Shown: one piece after another, positions 16,570 to 24,809 of the stretch
How the letters are laid out: the number at the start of each line of letters is the position of its first letter
Position numbering within the stretch: position 1 is the first letter of the stretch
Translations under genes and position numbers: made by a program
Source: Streptomyces sp. NRRL F-5126
GTDB lineage: Bacteria; Actinomycetota; Actinomycetes; Streptomycetales; Streptomycetaceae
Assembly: GCF_000721265.1 (NCBI RefSeq)
Contig: NZ_JOFZ01000003.1
Location: 372,001-436,000, forward strand
Length of the DNA: 64,000 nucleotides
Direction of reading: 5' to 3'
Notes under the pieces: model-generated
Seen by the model: only the letters and a program-made list of their open reading frames with translations
Told to the model about the DNA's origin: nothing
Database searches by the model: none

Positions 16570-17495
16570 TTGAGGCAGGGGCGTGGTGGACGCTGCTTGC
16601 GGCGCCCGCGATGCTGCTCGCACTGGCCGGGCTCGCGGTGGCCGGGCATGCGGTGCTCGAAGCCCGGGACGCGGGCCGGCCCGTCACCCCCGCCGGCGTG
16701 ATGCGGCCGTTTCTCGGGGTGCCGCGGGCGCTGCTTGCCCAGCCGAGGCGCCTGCCCGCCCCGGATGTGCTGCTGTGGCGGGCCGGTGTGGTCACCGTGC
16801 CGGTGGCGGCGGTGCTGTCCACGCTGGTGATCCCGTTCGGTGGCGTGGCGGTGGCCGACCCGTCGGTCGGCCTGGTGTGGTTCAACGCCATGGAGGTGTT
16901 GACCTGGGCCGGGCTGTGGCTGGCCGGCTGGGGCCCCAACGCCGCCTTGTCCCTGGTGGGTGGCTACCGGTTCCTGGCCCAGAGCCTGGCCTATGAACTG
17001 CCGCTGATGTTCGCGCTGATGTCGGCGGCGACCGGCGCGCAGTCCCTGCGGGTGGGCGGCATCGCCGGCGCCCAGCACGGTCTGTGGTACGCGGTGTGGA
17101 TGCCGGTCGCCTTCGTCGTCTACCTGGCCGGGGTGCTCGCCTTCGGTTTCCTTGGGCCGTTCGCCTACCCGGCGGGTCGTGACCTGGCGGGCGGGGTGCT
17201 GAGCGAAGTCTCGGGGGCGGACCGGTTGCTGCTTGAGGCCGGGCGGTGGCTGTGGCTGGCCGCGGGATCGGCGATGGCCGTACCGCTGTTCCTGGGTGGC
17301 GGCGCCGGCCCGGGGATGCCGTCCTGGGCCTGGCAGGCGGTCAAGACGCTGCTGGTGCTGGCCGTGCTGGTGGCGGCGGTGCGGCGACTGCCGGTGATCC
17401 GGGCCGACCGTTACGTGGAGTTCGCCTGGGTGGTGCTCATCCCACTGACGATCGTGCAGGTACTCATCCCGGCCCTGGTCGACCTGAACCGATGA
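16566..17495 (+). CDS. nuoH: NuoH-like membrane subunit
   Basis: A 309-residue protein with about eight membrane segments, similar to NuoH, the subunit linking the quinone site to the proton-pumping arm. GYRFLAQSLAYELPLMFALM corresponds to the conserved RxxAQxxSYExP region. EVSGADRLLLEAGRWLW corresponds to the usual EYSGMxF...EY segment, but the PFDxPEAExEL loop that shapes the quinone chamber is replaced by PFAYPAGRDLAGGVL. The GTG at 16566 overlaps the previous stop (GTGA). Loss of loop residues fits a complex that may no longer reduce quinone in the normal way. Confidence 0.85.
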   Translation: MIEAGAWWTLLAAPAMLLALAGLAVAGHAVLEARDAGRPVTPAGVMRPFLGVPRALLAQPRRLPAPDVLLWRAGVVTVPVAAVLSTLVIPFGGVAVADPSVGLVWFNAMEVLTWAGLWLAGWGPNAALSLVGGYRFLAQSLAYELPLMFALMSAATGAQSLRVGGIAGAQHGLWYAVWMPVAFVVYLAGVLAFGFLGPFAYPAGRDLAGGVLSEVSGADRLLLEAGRWLWLAAGSAMAVPLFLGGGAGPGMPSWAWQAVKTLLVLAVLVAAVRRLPVIRADRYVEFAWVVLIPLTIVQVLIPALVDLNR

Positions 17496-17514
17496 CGAGC
17501 GAGGGGATCGCACC

Positions 17515-18084
17515 ATGAGTACGAGGGACCTGGTGCTGCTGGGGCTGCTGGGCATGCTCGCCCTGGTCGGCGGGGTGCTGGTGTTCACCCTCAACTCGAT
17601 GGCCCGCGTCACCTTCTGCCTGCTGGCGTCCCTGGTGTGCGTCGGTGGCGTGGTGACGGTGCTGGGGCTGCCGTATCTGGGTGTGGTGATCGTGCTGATG
17701 ATGGTCATGGAGATGGTGATCATGGCCGTGTTCATGATCGCTTACATGATGAATCCGGCCGGCCTGATGCCGATGTCGATGCTGCACAACAAGCGCGGTT
17801 CCCTGATCATCAGCGCGGCTGTGTTCGCCGCCCTCGTCGCCGGGATCTTCGCGGTGCCATGGCCGAAGCCCGCTGCGGTCCGGCCGAAGGACACCACCTT
17901 TCAGGTCGCCATGTCGCTGATGGGCGGGCAGATGCTGACCATGGTCACGCTCGGGTTCGTGCTGCTGGCCACCATGGTCGGCGCCACGGTGCTGGCCACC
18001 CACCGGGGCCGCTACGACCGCTTCGGCGACGACCTCGACCAGCGGCCCGCCGACGACCCGGCCGGCGGAGGGGTGGGCCGATGA
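17515..18084 (+). CDS. nuoJ: NuoJ-like membrane subunit, methionine-rich
   Basis: A 189-residue protein with five hydrophobic segments in the NuoJ position of the operon. The third transmembrane region is unusually rich in Met and keeps an acidic residue: VLMMVMEMVIMAVFMIAYMM, followed by NPAGLMPMSMLHNKRGS. Typical NuoJ has a YxGAxxVLFxFVxM segment here, so this is a divergent member. The ATG at 17515 has GAGGGG upstream. It overlaps nuoK by four bases. It is needed, together with NuoK and NuoA, to build the E-channel region of the membrane arm. Confidence 0.82.
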   Translation: MSTRDLVLLGLLGMLALVGGVLVFTLNSMARVTFCLLASLVCVGGVVTVLGLPYLGVVIVLMMVMEMVIMAVFMIAYMMNPAGLMPMSMLHNKRGSLIISAAVFAALVAGIFAVPWPKPAAVRPKDTTFQVAMSLMGGQMLTMVTLGFVLLATMVGATVLATHRGRYDRFGDDLDQRPADDPAGGGVGR

Positions 18085-18386
18085 CCTTCGAGCTGATCCT
18101 GGTACTGGCCGCCGGTCTGTTCTGCATCGGCCTGTTCGGCGCACTCTCCCAGCAGTCCATCGTGATGATCATGATGGGGATCGAGCTGATGATCGGCGGG
18201 ATCATCGTGGCCGCCGCGGACTTCTGGCACTTCCTTACCCCGAACGCGCCGAGCGGGCAGGTGATCGTCGTGGCGGCGGTGGTGGCGATGGCCGTGGAGA
18301 TGGCCATGGGCTTTGCCGTCACCACGGCCATCTACCGTGCCCGGCAGGTCGACATGACCGACATGGCCGAGGAGCTCAAGGGGTGA
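18081..18386 (+). CDS. nuoK: NuoK-like membrane subunit
   Basis: A 101-residue protein with three transmembrane segments, the standard NuoK length. The two membrane-embedded glutamates required for proton pumping in NuoK are present: MGIELMIGG and VVAMAVEMAMGFAV. The ATG at 18081 overlaps the nuoJ stop (ATGA), and its own stop overlaps the nuoL GTG. Retention of both Glu residues argues that the proton path is under selection. Confidence 0.92.
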   Translation: MTFELILVLAAGLFCIGLFGALSQQSIVMIMMGIELMIGGIIVAAADFWHFLTPNAPSGQVIVVAAVVAMAVEMAMGFAVTTAIYRARQVDMTDMAEELKG

Positions 18387-20254
18387 GTGTGCTGCTCTGG
18401 CTGCTGATCTCCGTCCCCTCGGGCACGGGGGCCGCCCTGGGCCTGGCGGGCCGAAGCGTCAACCGGCAGGCCCCGCTCCTCGGGGTGGCGGCGGCCGTGG
18501 CGACGCTGGGCCTGGCCGTGACCTCCGCGGTCACACGGCCCGGGGCGAGTGCGCCGTTGTTCACCGGGATGCGGGCGGGGCTCGCGGTGGACGGCCTGTC
18601 CGCCGTCATGGTGATCACCGTCGCCGCGGTCACCCTGGGAGTGCTGGCGTTCTCCACCGGGGAGTTCGGCCAGGACGAGAACCGGGGCCGGTTCTTCGGG
18701 CTGACGCTGCTCTTCGCCGGGGCGATGCTCGTCACCGTCACGGCGACCACGCTGCCGCTGCTGCTGATGGCCTGGGAGGTCATGGGCGCCACCAGCTGGG
18801 CGCTGATCGGCTACTGGTGGGATCGGGAGGAGCGGGTGCGCGCGGCGGACGTCGCCTTCCTCACCACGCGCACCGCGGACCTCGGCCTGTATCTCGCAGC
18901 AGGTGCGGCGCTCGCGGGCGGCGCCGGCTCACTGCGCCTTGACGCGCTGCCGCACGCGGCCTCGCCGTGGCTGCACTTCGTCACCGCGGGCATGGTCGCT
19001 GCGGCGCTGGGCAAGTCCGCCCAGCTGCCGTTCTCCTTCTGGCTCTCTCGCGCCATGCAGGGCCCGAGCCCGGTCTCTGCGCTGCTGCACTCGGCGACCA
19101 TGGTCGCCGCCGGCGCCTACCTGCTGCTGCGCCTGCACCCGCTGCTGGCCGCGACCGCGTGGGCGGGCCCGCTCGTCGCCTGGACAGGCGCGCTCACCGC
19201 GCTGGCCCTGGGAATCGTGGCCATCGCCCAGAGCGACCTGAAACAGCTGCTCGCGGCCTCCACCTCCGCACAGATCGGGTTCATGGTCCTGGCGGCCGGA
19301 AGCGGCGGCGTGGCCGGCGGCCTCACCCAGCTCATCGCGCACGCCGCCACCAAGTCGGCGCTGTTCCTGGCCGCCGGGGTGTGGCTGACCGCGCTGGGCA
19401 GCAAGCAACTGCCCTCCCTGCGCGGCGCCGCACGCCACTACCGGCTGGTGGGCGCCGCCTTCGCGGTCGGAACTCTGACGCTGGCGGGGCTGCCGCCGCT
19501 GTCGCTGTGGGCGGCCAAGGACGAGGTGCTCGCCGCCGCCCGCGCCGAGAACACCGGCCTGTACGCCGTGGGGCTGGCCGCCGCGGCCGTGGCCGCCGTC
19601 TACAGCGTCAAGGCCCTGTGGTACGTCACCCGGCCCCTGCCCCCCGGCGCGGAAGCGGGGTACGACACCGAGCGGCACGGCACCCGCCGCATCCCGCGCC
19701 AGGCGCTCTTCCCACTGTGGGCGCTGACCGCTCTCGCGGCTGTACTGGGCGTCCTGGCCCTGCCCGGCCCCGCCACCTGGATCGGACAACTGGTCGGCGC
19801 CCCCGCCGAGCCGGCCCCTGCGGCGTGGGAGCTGGGCCTGTCGGCCGGCGTGTCCCTCGCCGCCGCTACATGGGCCTGGCGATACGCCTCCCGGCCCGCC
19901 CCTGTGCCCCGGGCCGTGGCGCGCTGGGCGGAGGGCTGGCTCGGCCTGGAGCGGGCCGCGTACCTGCTGGTCGCCCGTCCGGTCCTGGCTCTGGCCGGCG
20001 CCCTGGCCGTCCTCGACGATCGGGTCGTGGACGGCACGGTCCGGCAGACGGCGCGGGCCGGCCTGGCCGTCGCCCGGTTCGCGCGCCGCCTGGACGACAG
20101 CGGCATCGACGCCGCTGTCGGCGCGATCGCCTCCGGTGCGCGCCGTCTCGGACGGTGGGCGCGCCGCCCGCAGACCGGGCTGCTGCACCAGTACTACGCC
20201 CAAGCCGCCGTCGGCTTCTGCGTGCTGATCCTGATCGTGCTGTTGGTGAGGTAA
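18383..20254 (+). CDS. nuoL: NuoL-like antiporter subunit
   Basis: A 623-residue Mrp-type antiporter subunit with about 14 core transmembrane segments and an extended C-terminus consistent with the lateral helix of NuoL. Key charged residues of the proton half-channels are seen: Glu in WEVMGATSWALIGYWW, Lys in LGKSAQLPFSFWL, His in LLHSATMVAAGAYLL, Lys in ATKSALFLAAG and Lys in LWAAKDEVL. It starts at GTG 18383, overlapping nuoK. The full residue set suggests a working proton channel. Confidence 0.93.
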   Translation: MSVLLWLLISVPSGTGAALGLAGRSVNRQAPLLGVAAAVATLGLAVTSAVTRPGASAPLFTGMRAGLAVDGLSAVMVITVAAVTLGVLAFSTGEFGQDENRGRFFGLTLLFAGAMLVTVTATTLPLLLMAWEVMGATSWALIGYWWDREERVRAADVAFLTTRTADLGLYLAAGAALAGGAGSLRLDALPHAASPWLHFVTAGMVAAALGKSAQLPFSFWLSRAMQGPSPVSALLHSATMVAAGAYLLLRLHPLLAATAWAGPLVAWTGALTALALGIVAIAQSDLKQLLAASTSAQIGFMVLAAGSGGVAGGLTQLIAHAATKSALFLAAGVWLTALGSKQLPSLRGAARHYRLVGAAFAVGTLTLAGLPPLSLWAAKDEVLAAARAENTGLYAVGLAAAAVAAVYSVKALWYVTRPLPPGAEAGYDTERHGTRRIPRQALFPLWALTALAAVLGVLALPGPATWIGQLVGAPAEPAPAAWELGLSAGVSLAAATWAWRYASRPAPVPRAVARWAEGWLGLERAAYLLVARPVLALAGALAVLDDRVVDGTVRQTARAGLAVARFARRLDDSGIDAAVGAIASGARRLGRWARRPQTGLLHQYYAQAAVGFCVLILIVLLVR

Positions 20255-20259
20255 CCCCT

Positions 20260-21768
20260 GTGCTGAGTGTTGTCACCTTCCTCCCGCTGGCCGTGTGCGC
20301 GGTACTGCTGCTCCTGCCGCCACGCGCCCTGTCGGACCGTGCCTGCACCTGGGTGTGGATCGTTGCCGCGGCCGCCGACCTGGCCCTCGTGATCGCCCTG
20401 TGGACCGCGTTCGATCCCCACGGCGGCCTGCAGTACCAGCAGCGGGTGCGGTGGATTCCCAGCGCCGGGGTCGGCTACCACGTCGGCGTCGACGGACTGT
20501 CCCTGCCCCTGGTGGCCCTGACCTGCCTGCTGTTCCTGGCCGTTGCCGTCCACTCTCTGCGCGAGGCAAGGCGCGTGCGCTCGTACGTGTGCCTGTTCCT
20601 CTTCCTGCAGACGGCGAGCATCGGCCTGTTCGTCGCCCTGGACCTGATCCTCTTCTTCGTGTTCTTCGACCTGTCCATCGTCGGCATGTTCTTCGTCATC
20701 GCCTGCTGGGGCCACGGCGAGCGCGCCCGCGCGGCAGCGCTGAAGTTCTTCCTCTACACCTTCATCGGATCGCTCGCCCTGCTGCTCGGCTTCATCGGCC
20801 TCTATCTGGCCGCCACCCCGCACACCTTCGACATCGTCGACCTCACTCGCGCCGACCCACTGGCCGGTCGCGGCCTGTACGCCGCGCTGGTGCTGCTCGC
20901 GATCGGTGTGGGGCTCGCGGTCAAGACGCCGACCGTGCCCTTCCACACCTGGCTGCCCCCGGCCCACACCGACGCCCCCGCGGCCGGCTCGGCGATCCTG
21001 GCCGGCGTTCTGCTGAAAATGGGCACCTACGGCTTCGTCCGCATCGCCATGCCCCTGCTGCCCGGCAGCTGGCGCCATTACGCACTGGTCATCGTCATCG
21101 TCGGCGCCGTGTCGGTCGTTCACGGAGCGCTGGTCGCCCTGGCCCAGACCGACTTCAAACGCATGATCGCCTACACCTCGGTCAACCACATGGGTTACAT
21201 CATCCTGGCCGTCGGCGCCGCCGGAACCCTCGCCGGCAGCGACGCCCGGGCCCGCTCCCTGGCCGTGACCGGGGCGGTCACCCAGATGGTCAGCCACGGC
21301 CTGATCACCGGCGCCCTGTTCCTGCTCACCGGGGTCCTGTACGACCGCGGCGGCACCTACGCCATCGACGCGTACTCCGGCCTGGCCGCCCGCACCCCGC
21401 GCTTCGCCGCCGTCACCGCGGTGGCCGCGTTCGCCTCCCTCGGCATCCCCGGCTTCTCCGGGTTCATCGCCGAGTTCCAGATCTTCGCCGGATCCCTCGC
21501 CTCCCAGACGGTGGCCACCGCCATCGCGGTGACCGGCATCCTGATCACCGCCGCCCTGTTCCTGCGAGCCCTGCGCGGCATGTTCCTCGGCGCACCCCGG
21601 CTGCCGGGGACCATCACCACCCGTGGCATCTCCGACCTGAACGGCGGCGAAGCGCTGTCCACCGTGGCGCTGCTGGCCGTCGCACTCGTCATCGGCATCG
21701 CACCGCGCTGGCTGCTGGACGTCATCGAGCCGGCCAGCCACACGGTCATCGAGCTGGTGGCCCGGTGA
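20260..21768 (+). CDS. nuoM: NuoM-like antiporter subunit
   Basis: A 502-residue antiporter-like subunit of the membrane arm. Conserved pieces include VKTPTVPFHTWLPPAHTDAP, LLKMGTYGFVR, AYTSVNHMGYI, QMVSHGLITGALFLL and GFSGFIAEFQIF. The transmembrane-5 Glu of canonical NuoM (FWELM) appears as Asp in FFDLSIVGMFF. The GTG at 20260 is chosen because it lies five bases after the nuoL stop and the hydrophobic N-terminus (VLSVVTFLPLAV) starts there. It overlaps nuoN by four bases. Confidence 0.93.
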   Translation: MLSVVTFLPLAVCAVLLLLPPRALSDRACTWVWIVAAAADLALVIALWTAFDPHGGLQYQQRVRWIPSAGVGYHVGVDGLSLPLVALTCLLFLAVAVHSLREARRVRSYVCLFLFLQTASIGLFVALDLILFFVFFDLSIVGMFFVIACWGHGERARAAALKFFLYTFIGSLALLLGFIGLYLAATPHTFDIVDLTRADPLAGRGLYAALVLLAIGVGLAVKTPTVPFHTWLPPAHTDAPAAGSAILAGVLLKMGTYGFVRIAMPLLPGSWRHYALVIVIVGAVSVVHGALVALAQTDFKRMIAYTSVNHMGYIILAVGAAGTLAGSDARARSLAVTGAVTQMVSHGLITGALFLLTGVLYDRGGTYAIDAYSGLAARTPRFAAVTAVAAFASLGIPGFSGFIAEFQIFAGSLASQTVATAIAVTGILITAALFLRALRGMFLGAPRLPGTITTRGISDLNGGEALSTVALLAVALVIGIAPRWLLDVIEPASHTVIELVAR

Positions 21769-23186
21769 ACGAGAACCTCTCCGCCCTCATCCCCGAACTC
21801 TCCCTCGCCGGCGCGGCCGTGATCGGCCTGCTCGCCGGTTCCTGGCTGCCGCGTCGCCGCCAGTGGCTCGTCGCCGCCCTGGCCGCCGCGGCCTGCACCG
21901 CGGGTCTTGCCGCCACATCGGCCACCATGGCCACCGGACGCGAACAGACCGTCTTCTCCCACACCTTCGCCGTCGACAGCGCCACCGACGCGGGACGCCT
22001 CATTGTTCTCGGCGCGCTGCTGCTGGTCATCGCCATGTCGGTGGAGACCGTACGCGGCCACAGGCGCGAAACCGAGTACTGGGTCCTGCTCCTGCTGACC
22101 GGCGCCGGCACCCTCGCCCTCATCGGCGCGAACGACGTGCTGATGCTGTTCGCCGCCTACCTGCTCGCGTCCATCCCCGCCTACGCCCTGGCCGCCTTCG
22201 CCAAGGACTCCCGCGGCACGGAAGCAGCCCTGAAGTACTACCTGATGGGCGCCCTGCTCGGCACCACCATGCTCGCCGGCACGGCCCTGCTCGACGGCGC
22301 CGGCCACGCCACCATCTACCGCGACCTGCGCACCGCCCTGCCCGCGGCACCGTATGGTCTGGTCGCTGTCGGACTGGTCGGCGTACTGGCCGGGCTGCTG
22401 TTCAAAGCCGGCGCCGCCCCCGCGCACTTCTGGGTCCCCGACGTCACCGACGGCGCACCCGCCCCCGTCGCCGCCTACGTCACCACCCTGCCCAAGATCG
22501 GGGCGCTCATCGCCGGATACCGGCTGCTCCACCAGGCGCTACCCGGCAGCGACGTCAACTGGCCGCTCCTCTTGGCGATCCTGGCCGCCGTCACCATGAC
22601 CCTGGGCAACCTCGCCGCGTTCTTCCAAACCTCCGTCAAACGCCTGCTCGCCTACTCCACGATCAGCCAGGTCGGCTACCTCCTCATGGCCCTGGCCGTC
22701 GCCACTCGCAGCCACCTGGCGCAGAAGAGCCTGCTGTTCTACCTGGCCGCCTACGCCGCCACCAATCTCGGCGCCTTCGCCGTCGTCACCGAACTCCCGC
22801 ACGCCCGAACCCTCGACGACTACCGCGGCCTCGCCCGCCGCCACCCCGCTCTCGCAGCCGTCCTGCTCGTGTGCCTCCTCGGCCTGGTCGGCACCCCGCC
22901 CACCGGTGTCTTCCTCGGCAAACTGGAGATCTTCAGCGCCGCCATCGACGGCGGCTACACCTGGCTCGCGGCCCTCGCCGTCGCCAACACCGTCGCCTCC
23001 CTCTTCTACTACCTGCGCTGGCTCGCCCCCCTCTTCACCGCCGCCGCTCACGCTCCCGCCGGCACCCAAACCGTCCTCGGCCGCTGGGCGGCCGCCACCG
23101 CCTGCACCGCAGCGACCCTCTCCCTCGCACTCGGCATCGCCGGCGGAACCGTCCTGCCCTTCGGCACCGGCCGTCTCCTGCCATGA
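21765..23186 (+). CDS. nuoN: NuoN-like antiporter subunit
   Basis: A 473-residue antiporter-like subunit, close to the usual NuoN length. Lysines of the proton path are present in LLFKAGAAPAHFWVPDV, TTLPKIGAL and VFLGKLEIF, and YSTISQVGYLLM is typical of the family. The transmembrane-5 Glu (FLxLExxSLxLY in ordinary NuoN) is missing: the segment reads YLLASIPAYALAAF. It starts with GTG at 21765, overlapping nuoM, and is the last gene of the nuo-like string. nuoC, E, F, G and I are absent from the window. Confidence 0.93.
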   Translation: MNENLSALIPELSLAGAAVIGLLAGSWLPRRRQWLVAALAAAACTAGLAATSATMATGREQTVFSHTFAVDSATDAGRLIVLGALLLVIAMSVETVRGHRRETEYWVLLLLTGAGTLALIGANDVLMLFAAYLLASIPAYALAAFAKDSRGTEAALKYYLMGALLGTTMLAGTALLDGAGHATIYRDLRTALPAAPYGLVAVGLVGVLAGLLFKAGAAPAHFWVPDVTDGAPAPVAAYVTTLPKIGALIAGYRLLHQALPGSDVNWPLLLAILAAVTMTLGNLAAFFQTSVKRLLAYSTISQVGYLLMALAVATRSHLAQKSLLFYLAAYAATNLGAFAVVTELPHARTLDDYRGLARRHPALAAVLLVCLLGLVGTPPTGVFLGKLEIFSAAIDGGYTWLAALAVANTVASLFYYLRWLAPLFTAAAHAPAGTQTVLGRWAAATACTAATLSLALGIAGGTVLPFGTGRLLP

Positions 23187-23404
23187 CTGCGCACTCCACC
23201 TGTGCGCGGCCGGGCAGCTCGCTGTAACGGCGGCCGAGGCTTGGCGGGCACCTCCGGCTCACTGCACCGCCGAGCGCCGGCCGCCCACTGATCGGCCGCC
23301 CCGCTCGAATCGACGCTTCCGTCCTACGGAGATACGGTGCTTGTGGGGTTTTCGCCATATTTGTGGGCACCCGGTCTCTTACTGCCCGACTCGCAGGAGG
23401 AATC
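23187..23404. other. Gap between nuoN and the repeat-peptide gene, with a short direct repeat
   Basis: This 218-base gap probably holds the promoter of the next three genes. TTGTGGG occurs twice 20 bases apart (23342-23348 and 23362-23368), about two helical turns, in a locally AT-richer patch. No hairpin terminator for nuoN was identified. Confidence 0.35.
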
Positions 23405-23599
23405 ATGACCAACCCCGAGCAGGATCCCGACCAGCAGGAAGGCCCCGCGGACGGCGGCGCGGCCGGAACACCCGGCGTCCACGACGGCGGAGCCGACGGA
23501 GGAGCCGAAGGCCCCGCGGACGGCGGCGCAGCCGGAACACCCGGCGTCCACGACGGCGGAGCCGACGGAGGAGCGGACGAGTCCTCCAGCGGCACTTGA
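23405..23599 (+). CDS. 64-residue peptide with two 23-residue tandem repeats (candidate modified-peptide precursor)
   Basis: The ATG at 23405 follows a near-perfect ribosome site (AGGAGGA). The peptide has a 12-residue polar leader (MTNPEQDPDQQE) and two consecutive 23-residue units that start GPADGGAAGTPGVHDGG. The units differ only in the last residue (Glu or Asp), and the peptide ends ESSSGT. It is very acidic, has no Cys and no hydrophobic segment. The next gene, a JmjC/cupin oxygenase, can start inside its stop codon (TTGA), and a ferredoxin-like gene follows. The small repeat peptide beside an Asp/His-modifying type of oxygenase recalls RiPP precursors, but this is inference. Confidence 0.75.
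   Translation: MTNPEQDPDQQEGPADGGAAGTPGVHDGGADGGAEGPADGGAAGTPGVHDGGADGGADESSSGT
23441..23578 (+). repeat. 69-bp tandem repeat, two copies, inside the peptide gene
   Basis: Copy 1 is 23441-23509 and copy 2 is 23510-23578. They differ at one internal base plus a few bases at the 3' end. The unit is a multiple of three, so it preserves the frame and duplicates 23 residues. Confidence 0.9.
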
Positions 23600-24801
23600 G
23601 TGCCCTCCGAGCCGGATTGCAGCACCCTGGCGCCGGGACGACGGGCGGCGGGGTGCTGAACCGCCTGATCGGCGCGGACCTGGAGGCATTCGCCCGCGAT
23701 GTCTGGGCGCGCAGAGCGCAGCTCACACGCGGAGCGGACGATTTCTCCGACCTGTTCTCCGCGGACGCCGTGGACGAGCTGGTGTCGCGCCGCGGGCTGC
23801 GCACGCCGTTCCTCCGCGTGGCCAAGGACGGTTCCACGCTTCCCGGCTCGTCGTTCACCTCGCCCGCCGGCGTCGGAGCCACTGTTTCCGATCAGCTCGA
23901 CGACACCGCTGTGTGGCGTGCCTTCGGCAGTGGAGCCACGCTCGTCCTGCAAGCCCTGCAACGCACCTGGCAGCCGCTGGGCGACTTCGTCTCCGGGCTG
24001 GGCACGGAGCTCGGGCACCCGGTGCAGGCCAATGCGTACATCACCCCGCCGCAGAGTCGCGGTTTCGACGCCCACTACGACGTGCACGATGTCTTCGTGC
24101 TGCAGATCCAGGGCACCAAGCGCTGGCTGATCCATGAGCCGGTGCACCCCGATCCGCTGCGCGACGAGCCCTGGACCGATCGGCGCTCCGCGGTGGCCGA
24201 GGCCGCGGAGGGCGATCCTCGTATCGACTCCGTGCTGGGGCCCGGCGACACCCTCTACCTGCCGCGGGGGTGGCTGCACTCCGCCCGGGCGCAGGGCGCG
24301 GTCTCGATCCACCTGACGCTGGGAATCCACAACTGGACGCGCCACGCGCTGGCGGAGCAGCTCGCCGAGTCGGCGCTTGCTGCGCTGCGTGACGATCCCC
24401 GGATGCGCGGCACTCTCCCCCTGGGCGTGGACGGACCCGCGGATGAGCTCGACGCCGTCCGCGAGCTTCTCCTCGCCGCCGTCGCCACGGCGGATTCCGC
24501 GCCGTTGTTCCATCGCGCCCGTCGACGTCAGGGACGCCCTGCCCCACTGGGACCGCTGGCCCAGCACGAGGCCGTTGCCGGCCTCGGCCCGGCTTCGCCG
24601 GTACGGCTCCGTGACGGTCTGGAGGCGCGGCTGGAGGGCCTGCGTCTGAGCACCCGCGTGGGATGGCTCGATTTCTCCAGGAGCGATCTCAGGTCCCTCA
24701 CCCGACTGCTCGACGGCGACGTGTGCACGGCCGGCGACCTCGGCACAGGGCTCGTCGAGAGACTGCTGCGCGCGGGTGTACTGGTGCCCGCCGGATCTTG
24801 A
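23596..24801 (+). CDS. JmjC/cupin-fold Fe(II)/2-oxoglutarate oxygenase-like protein
   Basis: A 401-residue protein resembling bacterial ROXA/JmjC-type hydroxylases. These use Fe(II), O2 and 2-oxoglutarate to hydroxylate protein side chains. The metal triad appears as H160-Y-D162 in FDAHYDVHDVFVLQIQG and His228 in LPRGWLHSARAQG. GTKRW after the first motif is typical of the family. A C-terminal winged-helix-like part follows. The TTG at 23596 is chosen because it overlaps the peptide stop (TTGA); GTG at 23653 is an alternative that begins at VLNRLIG. Its placement between a repeat peptide and a [2Fe-2S]-type protein suggests the peptide is the substrate. Confidence 0.8.
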   Translation: MSALRAGLQHPGAGTTGGGVLNRLIGADLEAFARDVWARRAQLTRGADDFSDLFSADAVDELVSRRGLRTPFLRVAKDGSTLPGSSFTSPAGVGATVSDQLDDTAVWRAFGSGATLVLQALQRTWQPLGDFVSGLGTELGHPVQANAYITPPQSRGFDAHYDVHDVFVLQIQGTKRWLIHEPVHPDPLRDEPWTDRRSAVAEAAEGDPRIDSVLGPGDTLYLPRGWLHSARAQGAVSIHLTLGIHNWTRHALAEQLAESALAALRDDPRMRGTLPLGVDGPADELDAVRELLLAAVATADSAPLFHRARRRQGRPAPLGPLAQHEAVAGLGPASPVRLRDGLEARLEGLRLSTRVGWLDFSRSDLRSLTRLLDGDVCTAGDLGTGLVERLLRAGVLVPAGS

Positions 24802-24809
24802 CGGCCGCC

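Noticed and set aside
15005..23186. Reading the nuo genes as an ordinary 14-subunit NADH dehydrogenase operon
   Set aside because: NuoC, E, F, G and I are absent and the only NuoB/NuoD-like protein has no cysteines, so NADH:quinone activity by the standard route is not supported.
23441..23578. Possible CRISPR array
   Set aside because: There are only two adjacent 69-bp copies with no spacers, in frame within a gene with a good ribosome site. It is a coding tandem repeat.
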